From Flavobacteriales bacterium (GTDB lineage: Bacteria > Bacteroidota > Bacteroidia > Flavobacteriales_F > PHOS-HE28), in assembly GCA_020635675.1 (NCBI GenBank), contig JACJZJ010000002.1:372001-436000 (forward strand): 64,000 bases of DNA, given 5' to 3'. Position numbers and translations under genes: made by a program. The notes beneath the pieces are model-generated. The model had not been told where the DNA came from, did no database searches, and saw only the letters and a list, made by a program, of their open reading frames with translations. Positions within the stretch are counted from its first letter, which is position 1. Each line of letters begins with the position of its first letter. Positions 16,280 to 23,777 of the stretch are shown here, in pieces.

Positions 16280-17665
16280 TCAGCGCAGCACCAACCTTCG
16301 GGTGACCGATCCATCGGCAGTGGAAAGGTGGACCGCATAGACCCCACTGGGCAAATGGCGCAGATCGAGCTGCTCCCGGAGCTGGTGACCATCCCCACGG
16401 CCGGGCCCCAGCGTCAATAGGACCTTTCCCGACAGGTCGGAAACCTGGACCCGGAGGTCCTGCGAACGACCTCTGGACTCGGCCTCCAAGGTCACAAGAC
16501 CGTCGGTCGGGTTCGGCACGAGTTCGAAACGCGTCAGCCCGGCACCCGGTTCCTCGATGCCGATGTTGCACGGAGGATCGATCACCACGATGGTCAGCGA
16601 GGCCGTGTCGCTGGGGCAGATGGCACTGGTGACGACATACGTATACACGCCAGGGCCGTTGACCGACGGGATCATCGAAGCACTGTAGTTGCCCATTGTG
16701 AAACCCTGGGGGTCGTACCAGGTGCCCGTTTGTGCCGGGTTCCCACCGAGTCCATCGGCCAGTGCGTAGCTGGTATCGGTGGAGCACACCGTCACCGCGC
16801 CGTCACTTCCCGCGCTCGGTGGTTGTTGGATCGTGACGGTCACCGTTGCGAACGGTGCCGGACAGGGTGCGATCGCCGGGACGGTATAGGTATACACACC
16901 AGCCGGATCGACGCTCGGATCGAAGATGTTGCTGTGTGGATTGCCAGCGCGGGTCCATGTACCGTTCGCATCCGGCGTACCACCGAGATACTGGAAAAGA
17001 TCGACCGGATCACCGCCCACGCAGACCTGCGCGAACCCATTGGTACCGGGATCATTGCTGGTGGCGTAGAGCATCAGCACGTTCTGCGCTGCACTGTTGC
17101 AAGGAGGAAGCACCTCGATCGAGTAGGTGTAGAACCCTTCCTGGTCCACGCCAGGAACGAAATTGGCCGGGTGCGGGTTGCCGAAGGGATCGAACCAATC
17201 GCCTCCACTGTCAGGAGCACCCCCGAGCAGCGTGAACATGTTGATGGGCGATCCGACCAGACAGACCTGGGTGTTCTCCCCGTATTCACCGGCATCCGGA
17301 TCAACGCCCGGTGTGACCGTCTTGTTGGTATTGTTGGTGGCGGTGACGTTCCCGTTCAGGTTGAGCGAGACCTGGAAGACATAGTTGCCCGCAGGGAAGG
17401 GCCCCAGTGGCGGGATGCCTTGGTTGAAATTGGCCGTTCCGCCGCCGCTTCCCGTGGCCACGAGCTCCACGGTGATCGTGTTACCCACCTGGCCCGGCAC
17501 AAAACTGTTGATGGTGGCGTTGCCTGGCAAGGTCCCATGTACCGTCAATTCCACCAGTTCGCATTCGGAGAACGAATTGGGGTTGAACTGGACGCTGGTG
17601 ATCGTTTGGGCATGGGCCGCGGTGACCAGTAGAGCGGAGAGGATCGCGGTCTGTGTCCTTGGCAT
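16280..17665 (-). CDS. Secreted repeat protein with T9SS type A sorting domain
   Basis: 461 aa, signal peptide MPRTQTAILSALLVTAAHAQ from the ATG at 17665. After a first Ig-like domain (residues about 20-125) come three copies of a module of about 80 aa beginning near residues 132, 213 and 293. Each has the frame C...LGG.P...G.W..P...G.YTY.V...C. The last 85 residues are a T9SS type A tail: a VPNPTDG start, a VSDLSGKVL middle and LPSGVYAVHLS..G..TRRLVLR at the end. It is therefore predicted to cross the outer membrane by T9SS and be cleaved and attached at the surface. The same module occurs four times in the protein at 41176-44112. It is divergent from the CotH-type kinase gene. Confidence 0.88.
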   Translation of the reverse strand: MPRTQTAILSALLVTAAHAQTITSVQFNPNSFSECELVELTVHGTLPGNATINSFVPGQVGNTITVELVATGSGGGTANFNQGIPPLGPFPAGNYVFQVSLNLNGNVTATNNTNKTVTPGVDPDAGEYGENTQVCLVGSPINMFTLLGGAPDSGGDWFDPFGNPHPANFVPGVDQEGFYTYSIEVLPPCNSAAQNVLMLYATSNDPGTNGFAQVCVGGDPVDLFQYLGGTPDANGTWTRAGNPHSNIFDPSVDPAGVYTYTVPAIAPCPAPFATVTVTIQQPPSAGSDGAVTVCSTDTSYALADGLGGNPAQTGTWYDPQGFTMGNYSASMIPSVNGPGVYTYVVTSAICPSDTASLTIVVIDPPCNIGIEEPGAGLTRFELVPNPTDGLVTLEAESRGRSQDLRVQVSDLSGKVLLTLGPGRGDGHQLREQLDLRHLPSGVYAVHLSTADGSVTRRLVLR

Positions 17666-17687
17666 GTTCCTTTCGGGTTTGGCGCAC

Positions 17688-17695
17688 CAAATTAA
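17688..17695 (-). promoter_or_regulatory. -7 box of the T9SS type A protein gene
   Basis: TTAATTTG on the minus strand, one mismatch to TAnnTTTG, 22 bases before the ATG at 17665. Confidence 0.4.
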
Positions 17696-17719
17696 CACAG
17701 CATGGCGTTCACGATCCGC

Positions 17720-17727
17720 CTACTTTG
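17720..17727 (+). promoter_or_regulatory. -7 box of the CotH-type gene
   Basis: CTACTTTG, five bases before the ATG at 17733. It lies in a 67-base spacer shared with the divergent T9SS protein gene. Confidence 0.4.
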
Positions 17728-17732
17728 CACCG

Positions 17733-19757
17733 ATGCCCCCCAGGTCGTTGGTCCTGCTTCCGATGCTGTGCATGCTCCGGTCGTTGGCCCAGAGCCCTGT
17801 GATCAATGAGGTGCACAGGGGCGTCGCACGTGATACGACCGACCAGGACGGCGTGGAGCTGCTTCTGGGCGCGGAGAGAGCGAAGCTGCGCTCCGGCCTG
17901 TCCCTGGTCCTTGGCGACCAACGGGCGATCCTTTCACCCGGACCGGCCATCGGCAGCACCGCGTTCGTCGTGTTCAAGCTGGGGAACGGGCCGGGTGACC
18001 TGCCTCTGCATCTCCCACCTGAAGGAGGAACGCTGCTGCTCGTCGATGCGGACGGAGCCACGATCCTGGACCTCTTCACTTTCCCAGAGCTCCCGGAGGG
18101 CACATCGGTCGGCAGACTTCCGGACGGGGCGAGGCAATGGAGCTATTTCACACCCGGAACGCTTGGCAGGGCCGCCCCGGAGGGATCCCCTCTGCAACGG
18201 ATCGCCGGAGCACCTGAGCTCTCCATGTCCGGGTCGGGCCCCGTATTGCGCGGTCCTTCCGGATCCTGGGTCATGGTCACCTGCGATGGCTCGCCTCCCG
18301 GCCTTCGCGACACGATCCCGTCCCCAGCGCCACTTCAAGTACCGCCCCATGCGGTCCTGCGCGCACGTGCGGCCGCACCCGGAGCGATCGCCGGTCCGGA
18401 GGTGGTCCTGGTGACGGATGCGGAGGAGGAGCGCTCCTTCGTGGCGCTCACCATGGACCCGGACGACCTGAACGACCCCGAACGAGGCATCAATGTGGAA
18501 GGCCTTCACGCCAATTTCAGCAAGCGAGGTCGGGCCTGGGAGCGACGGGCGCTGCTTACGCTCCGGAGCGGCGGAAATGAACGCACCCTGCCCGTCGTTG
18601 TCCGGATCTCCGGGTCCGGCACCCGTGGGTTGCCGAAACGATCCTTCCATGTGGCTTTGGCCGATACCATGTCGGGACCCATCACTACTCCGGACGGTCG
18701 TGTATGGACCCGCATCATCCTGCGGTCGGACGCCACGATGCATGCCGCATTGAACAACATGGTCGCGGAGGAGCTGGTGCACCGCGCCGGGGACCGTGTG
18801 GACATCGGCCCGTCCACCATCATGCCGCTCTATCTCAATGGGCGGTATTGGGGGGCATATCGCGTCATGCCCACGAAAGGCAAGGACCTGATCCGACGGC
18901 TGGACCCCGCTGAAGACCACGACATCATCGAAGGGCCAGCGGGACGTGTGGTCACCGGTGACCGCATACACTTCCAAACGGCCATGGCGGCTTTGCGCGA
19001 GGGTCGTCCGGTCGCCGAGATGGAGGAGTTGATCGATCTGGGGAGCTTGATCGATCTGGCCTGCTTCGATCTGTACAGCGGGCGTGCCGATCACGACCTG
19101 AACATGCGGTGCTGGCGGCCGCGGACACCGGATGGAAGATGGCGTTGGATCCTCTATGACATGGACCTTTGGGCACCTCCGAGCGATCATGTATTGGACC
19201 GCATGTGCGAGGGTCTGTTCCCCTCCTCGCCGTTCCTTCCACAGATCCTCGGCCTTCCCGAACTGAGGGATCGGTTGCTGGCCCGAATGACCGTTCTGCT
19301 CGGCACGGTGTTCTCCCCGGAGTCGGTCGCGACCCTGGCGGACGGCCTTGGGGAGCGTTGGAGGGACCAACTCGAGCGTGACCGGGAGCGCTGGCAGGAC
19401 CAAATGGACCGACCCGATCCGATGACCACGGTAGCCCGGCTACAGGCGATCGCCAGGACACGGCCGGGGATCTTGCTCGAAGACTTGTCGCGACGGACCG
19501 GAATGTCCATCCGCACCATCCGGATCGATGCCCCGCCCGCGGATGCCGCCAGGTTGATGGTCGAAGGGGTCGTCGTGCCGCCTGGTGGTTTGGAACTGCG
19601 TGTGTTCGCGGGCGTGCCCTTGGAGCTGGACCTGGAGGTGGCACCGGGTTTCGAGGCCGATGGCTGGAAGGGCATCCCTCTTCGTGGGACGCATATCCGG
19701 GTCAGACCCGAGGAGGTCCGACATGTCCGTCCTCTTTTGCGCGTGCTGGGCAGCTAG
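17733..19757 (+). CDS. Secreted CotH-type kinase family protein with lamin-tail-like N-terminus
   Basis: 674 aa with a signal peptide (LVLLPMLCMLRSLAQS), so probably periplasmic or extracellular. Residues about 22-140 (VINEVHRG..., DQDGVELLL, YFTPGTLG) look like a lamin-tail domain. The CotH part starts near residue 270: VRISGSGTRGLPKRSFHV resembles the R.(S/N)..PK.S block, LRSDATMHAALNNMVAEEL and PLYLNGRYWGAYRV follow, and DHDLNMRCWR...WILYDMD resembles the catalytic D..N and metal-binding D.D region. CotH proteins are atypical kinases of secreted proteins. No T9SS tail is visible, so the exit beyond the periplasm is unclear. The stop overlaps the end of purQ by four bases, tail to tail. Confidence 0.82.
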   Translation: MPPRSLVLLPMLCMLRSLAQSPVINEVHRGVARDTTDQDGVELLLGAERAKLRSGLSLVLGDQRAILSPGPAIGSTAFVVFKLGNGPGDLPLHLPPEGGTLLLVDADGATILDLFTFPELPEGTSVGRLPDGARQWSYFTPGTLGRAAPEGSPLQRIAGAPELSMSGSGPVLRGPSGSWVMVTCDGSPPGLRDTIPSPAPLQVPPHAVLRARAAAPGAIAGPEVVLVTDAEEERSFVALTMDPDDLNDPERGINVEGLHANFSKRGRAWERRALLTLRSGGNERTLPVVVRISGSGTRGLPKRSFHVALADTMSGPITTPDGRVWTRIILRSDATMHAALNNMVAEELVHRAGDRVDIGPSTIMPLYLNGRYWGAYRVMPTKGKDLIRRLDPAEDHDIIEGPAGRVVTGDRIHFQTAMAALREGRPVAEMEELIDLGSLIDLACFDLYSGRADHDLNMRCWRPRTPDGRWRWILYDMDLWAPPSDHVLDRMCEGLFPSSPFLPQILGLPELRDRLLARMTVLLGTVFSPESVATLADGLGERWRDQLERDRERWQDQMDRPDPMTTVARLQAIARTRPGILLEDLSRRTGMSIRTIRIDAPPADAARLMVEGVVVPPGGLELRVFAGVPLELDLEVAPGFEADGWKGIPLRGTHIRVRPEEVRHVRPLLRVLGS

Positions 19758-20443
19758 ACCGGCACGGCCTCGAGCAGCGAGGCGAAGATGAGCCGCCCAT
19801 CCGTATTGCCCAGCCGATCATCAGCGGCACGCTCGGGATGTGGCATCATTCCGAACACGTTCCGGTCCTTGTTGCAGACACCTGCGATGTTGTCCACCGA
19901 GCCATTGGGGTTCGCATCCGCGGTCACCCGACCCTCTTGGTCGCAATAGCGGAAAAGGACTTGGTCGGCGTCCTGAAGGGCTTTCAGGTCGCTGCCGGGC
20001 AGGTAGTATCGGCCCTCGCCGTGGGCGATCGGCACCTTGAGCGCCTTGCGATCCATGCGAGCTGTGAGCACCGGATCGGCCGTAGCTCGCGTGATGTGGA
20101 CGTTCCTGCAAACGAACCGTTGCCCTTCATTGTGCAACAGGGCGCCCGGTAAAAGGCCTGCTTCACATAGGACCTGGAACCCATTGCATACCCCAAGCAC
20201 GGGTCCCCCTTTTCCGGCAAAGTCGATCACCTCGCGCATGATGGGTGAAAAGCGGGCGATCGCGCCGGAGCGGAGGTAGTCGCCAAAGGAGAATCCGCCC
20301 GGAAGCACGATCAGGTCACATCCGCGCAGGTCGTGGTCCTTGTGCCAGAGGCGCTCCACGTTGCGGCCCATGACATCTCCCAGCACATGGACCATATCGT
20401 CATCGCAGTTCGACCCCGGGAAGATGACCACACCGCATTTCAT
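19754..20443 (-). CDS. purQ: Phosphoribosylformylglycinamidine synthase subunit I
   Basis: Glutaminase subunit of the PurLQS complex in purine synthesis; releases ammonia for FGAM formation. 229 aa from the ATG at 20443. Seen: GVVIFPGSNCDDD (start), LPGGFSFGDYLRSG (about residue 48), the nucleophile in GVCNGFQ (about 86) and GMMPHPERAAD near the C-terminus for the catalytic His/Glu. The length indicates the small separate subunit rather than the fused PurL of proteobacteria. Its ATG overlaps the stop of the DUF6427 gene (ATGA). Confidence 0.97.
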   Translation of the reverse strand: MKCGVVIFPGSNCDDDMVHVLGDVMGRNVERLWHKDHDLRGCDLIVLPGGFSFGDYLRSGAIARFSPIMREVIDFAGKGGPVLGVCNGFQVLCEAGLLPGALLHNEGQRFVCRNVHITRATADPVLTARMDRKALKVPIAHGEGRYYLPGSDLKALQDADQVLFRYCDQEGRVTADANPNGSVDNIAGVCNKDRNVFGMMPHPERAADDRLGNTDGRLIFASLLEAVPV

Positions 20444-21432
20444 GCCGCAAAGGTAGCCGTGCCCCCCCATTGGGCGACCAATGCGGCGGCCAGCAGTCCG
20501 TAGGCCATCACCTCGGCGATCCAGCGTGGAGCGGCGGTGAGCGGGAAGGCCAGGAAAAGTGCCAGCGGGGCTGCGATCAACACGGACGGCACGTTGCCAT
20601 TGAGCAGCCAACCGAACACAGCGATCACCAGCGCCGCCAGGACGAAGGCCAAAAAAGCGGAACGGAGGTTCTTCTCGCGCATCACGCTCCGCTTGTAGGC
20701 CCGGTAGAAGGAGAGCAAGGCAGGAACGAATAGGACCAGCATGAGGGCAGGACCGATCCAGCGCCAGGGAACGGTCCGCACCGGACCCACGGTCAGTACC
20801 GGTGCCACTACCGTGCGTGCCGGGGTCCAGGACCCCAGGTCGAAAAGGAAGTGCAGGGCGGCATCGAAATAAAGAACGAGCACCACCCCGACCGCCGGCA
20901 GCACATATTCGCGCCAGGAGAACGGCCGCATGACCGATGTCGATGCCCAAACCACCACCAGCAGGAAGACGTACGGCAAATAGAACAGTCCCGCAGCGCC
21001 GATCGCCAGGCCGGAATCGAACAGGACGCCTTGTACGCGTTGTCGTTCCTGGACCCGCCAGGTGCGGTCGAGCGCGAACAACACCAGGGGCATGCCGAAC
21101 AGTGCCGGGCCGACGTCCACCTTCTCGGGTCCGATACAAAGCAGGAGCGGAAAGAGCAGGGCGGGGAGATTGCTCCGTCTCTCCAGCAGCTCGGCCCGGT
21201 CCGCCAATGCGTTCAATTGAAGGGCGATGCCCAGGCAAAGGACCATGCCCGACACGGGGCGGCTCCAGGGTACCAGGTCGAAGAGTGCGGCCAGGGGCCG
21301 ATAGAACAACATGGCCTGCTGTTCGTAGAGGGGCGCAGCTTGACCGAAAGCACCGGACCACAGCAACGGCACGATCACCAGCAGGAGCAGCAGGACGGCC
21401 GGTTGGTGCGTGCGGAAGGAACGGGCGAGCAT
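20440..21432 (-). CDS. DUF6427-like multi-pass membrane protein
   Basis: 330 aa, about eight to ten hydrophobic segments, few charged residues except in short loops (RAYKRSVMREKNLR, about residues 238-251). It matches my memory of the DUF6427 family that sits beside DUF6341 and purine genes in Flavobacteriales. No catalytic motif is visible. The start is the ATG at 21432. It overlaps purQ by ATGA, so the two are translated from one message. Function unknown. Confidence 0.72.
   Translation of the reverse strand: MLARSFRTHQPAVLLLLLVIVPLLWSGAFGQAAPLYEQQAMLFYRPLAALFDLVPWSRPVSGMVLCLGIALQLNALADRAELLERRSNLPALLFPLLLCIGPEKVDVGPALFGMPLVLFALDRTWRVQERQRVQGVLFDSGLAIGAAGLFYLPYVFLLVVVWASTSVMRPFSWREYVLPAVGVVLVLYFDAALHFLFDLGSWTPARTVVAPVLTVGPVRTVPWRWIGPALMLVLFVPALLSFYRAYKRSVMREKNLRSAFLAFVLAALVIAVFGWLLNGNVPSVLIAAPLALFLAFPLTAAPRWIAEVMAYGLLAAALVAQWGGTATFAA
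20448..20455 (-). promoter_or_regulatory. -7 box of purQ inside the DUF6427 gene
   Basis: TACCTTTG on the minus strand, perfect TAnnTTTG, four bases before the purQ ATG. It would give purQ its own nearly leaderless message. Confidence 0.5.
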
Positions 21433-21451
21433 ACAGGTCGGGGCTTGCGCT

Positions 21452-21459
21452 TATCTTTG
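21452..21459 (+). promoter_or_regulatory. -7 box of the DUF6341-like gene
   Basis: TATCTTTG, perfect TAnnTTTG, 22 bases before the ATG at 21482. Confidence 0.55.
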
Positions 21460-21481
21460 GCGCTTACTCATCCACTCGGTC

Positions 21482-21664
21482 ATGCAAGCGGTCTGGTTCG
21501 GCATCGCCCATTTCATGGAGAGCACCTTCAGCTGGTTCCTGACGCCGTTCGGGTGGCTGCCGGTCTATGGGTTCACCCTTGTGTTCGCATTCGGCGCCAT
21601 TTACTGGCTGCGCCTTCAGGAACGCTACAGCCGCAAGGCGAAGGAAAGGGGCGATTCCATTTGA
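21482..21664 (+). CDS. DUF6341-like small membrane protein
   Basis: 60 aa from the ATG at 21482; the frame is open 72 bases further upstream but the promoter box at 21452-21459 lies in that part. One strong hydrophobic helix (about residues 26-43, GWLPVYGFTLVFAFGAIYW) follows an amphipathic start and precedes a basic tail (RLQERYSRKAKERG). The layout and the position next to DUF6427 fit DUF6341 of Flavobacteriales. It is divergent from the DUF6427 gene and convergent with purD. Confidence 0.7.
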   Translation: MQAVWFGIAHFMESTFSWFLTPFGWLPVYGFTLVFAFGAIYWLRLQERYSRKAKERGDSI

Positions 21665-21672
21665 AGCCCGCA

Positions 21673-22968
21673 TCAAGCCTGTTGCGGTGAACGCACCAGG
21701 TCATGCCCGATGTCGGTCCGGCAATAGCGTCCATTGAAGGCGATGCGCATCACGTTGCGATAGGTACGCGTGATGGCGTGTTCGATGTCCTTGCCCATGC
21801 AGGTCACCGCCAGAACGCGTCCGCCATCGGTCACCAATCCCTTCGGGCCTTGTTCGACGCCGGCCATGAAGACCTGCGCTTCCTCGACAGTATCCGCACC
21901 CTCGATGAGCATCCCTTTCTTGTAAGGACCGGGATATCCCTCGGAAGCGAGCACTACGGCCACGGCCGTGCGATCATCGACGTCCACATGCCGTTCGCTC
22001 AGGGTGTTCGTGGCAATGCCCTCGAACAGGTCCAGGAGGTCCGAACGAAGCCGCGGTAGCACCACCTGGGCCTCCGGATCACCGAGCCGCACGTTGTACT
22101 CGATCACATACGGTTCGCCATCCACGTTCATGAGCCCCATGAAAAGGAACCCCTGGTACGGAATGCCCTCCTTCTGCAGCCCGCGGATCGTTGGCGCGGC
22201 GATGCGATCATGCACCTTCTGCATGAACTCCCTGTCCGCAAAGGGCACCGGAGAAACGGCGCCCATGCCTCCGGTATTGGGACCGGTATCGCCATCGCCG
22301 ATGCGCTTGTAGTCCTTGGCCGCGGGAAGCATCTTGAACGCATGCCCATCGGTGATCAGAAAGGCCGATACCTCGATGCCGTCCAGGAATTCTTCGATCA
22401 CCACGCAATCCCCCGCTTCTCCGAAACGACCACCCTCGAGCATCTCCTTCAACACCGTCCTGGCCTCCTTTTCGTCCGTTGTGATCACCACGCCCTTGCC
22501 CCCCGCCAGACCATCGGCCTTGATCACGAAGGGTGGCTTGATCATCCGGAGGTGTTCCTGGGCGGCCTTCAACTCGCCCTTCGCGAAGGTGCGGTAGGCC
22601 GCCGTGGGAATGTTGTGCCGGAACATGAACTCCTTGGCGAAATCCTTGCTGCCTTCAAGGCGCGCCGCCGAACGTTTCGGACCGATGACCGTGACACGTC
22701 CCTCCAGTTCGGGGTCCGCTGCGATCCGGTCATGCAGCCCGTCCACCAGGGGTTGCTCCGGGCCGACGACCACGATGGAGATCCGGTGGTCCAGCAGGAA
22801 CCGCCTCAGGTCCCTCGGATCGTGCAGGTCCACTTCCGCCGATCGGCCATGCCGCACCATTCCAGGATTCCCCGGCGTGATATAAAGGGTGTCTAGCAGG
22901 GAGCTCTGCGCCATCTTCCAGGCCAGCGCATGTTCCCTTCCGCCTCCTCCGATCAAGAGCACGTTCAT
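21673..22968 (-). CDS. purD: Phosphoribosylamine--glycine ligase
   Basis: Second step of purine synthesis: joins glycine to phosphoribosylamine with ATP (ATP-grasp fold). 431 aa from the ATG at 22968 (MNVLLIGGGGREHALAW); the frame upstream of it has no family similarity. Other blocks: GPEQPLVDGLHD (about residue 70), FVIKADGLAGGKGV (about 139), GDTGPNTGGMGAVSP (about 210) and EYNVRLGDPEAQVVLPRL (about 278), where the metal-binding Glu and Asn lie. A possible -7 box (TTCCTTTG, minus strand, 22987-22994) is 18 bases upstream. Confidence 0.97.
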   Translation of the reverse strand: MNVLLIGGGGREHALAWKMAQSSLLDTLYITPGNPGMVRHGRSAEVDLHDPRDLRRFLLDHRISIVVVGPEQPLVDGLHDRIAADPELEGRVTVIGPKRSAARLEGSKDFAKEFMFRHNIPTAAYRTFAKGELKAAQEHLRMIKPPFVIKADGLAGGKGVVITTDEKEARTVLKEMLEGGRFGEAGDCVVIEEFLDGIEVSAFLITDGHAFKMLPAAKDYKRIGDGDTGPNTGGMGAVSPVPFADREFMQKVHDRIAAPTIRGLQKEGIPYQGFLFMGLMNVDGEPYVIEYNVRLGDPEAQVVLPRLRSDLLDLFEGIATNTLSERHVDVDDRTAVAVVLASEGYPGPYKKGMLIEGADTVEEAQVFMAGVEQGPKGLVTDGGRVLAVTCMGKDIEHAITRTYRNVMRIAFNGRYCRTDIGHDLVRSPQQA

Positions 22969-23038
22969 GGATCGTCGCCTTTCCTGCAAAGGAAACACCG
23001 ACCACGCAAAGGACACGGTCCGGTTTTTCAACAGCACA

Positions 23039-23065
23039 GGAAAGGCCGTTCTGCGCGGCCTTTCC
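23039..23065 (-). terminator. Probable terminator after the thioredoxin-fold gene
   Basis: A 10-base-pair perfect stem (23039-23048 with 23056-23065) and a seven-base loop, in the gap between the gene at 23088-23714 and purD. The T-rich tract on the minus strand is weak. Confidence 0.5.
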
Positions 23066-23087
23066 AACGAACGTCTCCGTCAAATGC

Positions 23088-23714
23088 TCAATGTTCCGCG
23101 GCCACGCGTTTGATGCTGCAACCGATGTTCCTGGTGGTCGCCGGTTCAATGGGGCGGCCAGCCACAAGAGAGGCAATGGCATCGCGGACATAGTTCCTGG
23201 TCACCTGCTTCGCACTTTCCACGCTGTCGTCGATCGCACCCTTGTATACCAGCCTACCGGTCTTGTCGAAAAGGAATACATGCGGGGTCGTCCGTGCACC
23301 GAACGCATCTGCCAGAACATGGTCCTTGTCCAGGAGGTAGTATTGTTGGTACCGGTGCTCCTTGTAATGGAGCTTCATGTCCTCATAGCCATCCCCCTTC
23401 CCGCGTTTGGCCTCATTGCTGTTCACCAGGACGAAGCCGACATCGTTCTCGGTACAGAACCCGGCCAATGCCGGATAACGCCCCTCCCAACCCTCGCTGT
23501 CCTCGCTGCCGATCACGAATGGGCAGGTGTTGCAGCTGAAGATGACCAGGGTGCCGTTCGGCCGGGAGATCTCGTCCAGTGCGACCTCGCTGCCGGAAAC
23601 GTCCATCATCTTGTGCGTCGGCAGGGGCATGGCATCGCCGATCCGGAGGTCGGGCAGTTCACCGGAAAGCGCGGTCAGCAATACGGCGGCCGAAAGGAGC
23701 AAGGGGGTCTGCAT
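23088..23714 (-). CDS. Secreted thioredoxin-fold (AhpC/TSA-like) protein
   Basis: 208 aa starting at the ATG at 23714 with a signal peptide (TPLLLSAAVLLTALSG), so likely periplasmic. The redox site reads CNTCPFV (about residues 56-62), the place where this family usually has CNHCP. VLVNSNEAKRGKGDGYEDM and ARTTPHVFLFDKTGRLVYKG follow, the latter with the cis-Pro loop of thioredoxin folds. The role is probably thiol redox or peroxide handling; the substrate is unknown. It runs in the same direction as purD, with a hairpin between. Confidence 0.85.
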   Translation of the reverse strand: MQTPLLLSAAVLLTALSGELPDLRIGDAMPLPTHKMMDVSGSEVALDEISRPNGTLVIFSCNTCPFVIGSEDSEGWEGRYPALAGFCTENDVGFVLVNSNEAKRGKGDGYEDMKLHYKEHRYQQYYLLDKDHVLADAFGARTTPHVFLFDKTGRLVYKGAIDDSVESAKQVTRNYVRDAIASLVAGRPIEPATTRNIGCSIKRVAAEH

Positions 23715-23738
23715 GGGTAGTTCGATCGATCCAAGGCA

Positions 23739-23746
23739 CGAAGTTA
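23739..23746 (-). promoter_or_regulatory. -7 box of the thioredoxin-fold gene
   Basis: TAACTTCG on the minus strand, 24 bases before the ATG at 23714. Confidence 0.45.
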
Positions 23747-23777
23747 CGCCGTGCCTCAGGCGAACGCTCACGCGCGA

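Noticed and set aside
20440..22968. purQ and purD as one purine operon
   Set aside because: They lie on the same strand but are separated by the DUF6341-like gene on the opposite strand and by the DUF6427 gene with its own start; the gene order is the usual Flavobacteriales neighbourhood rather than an operon.
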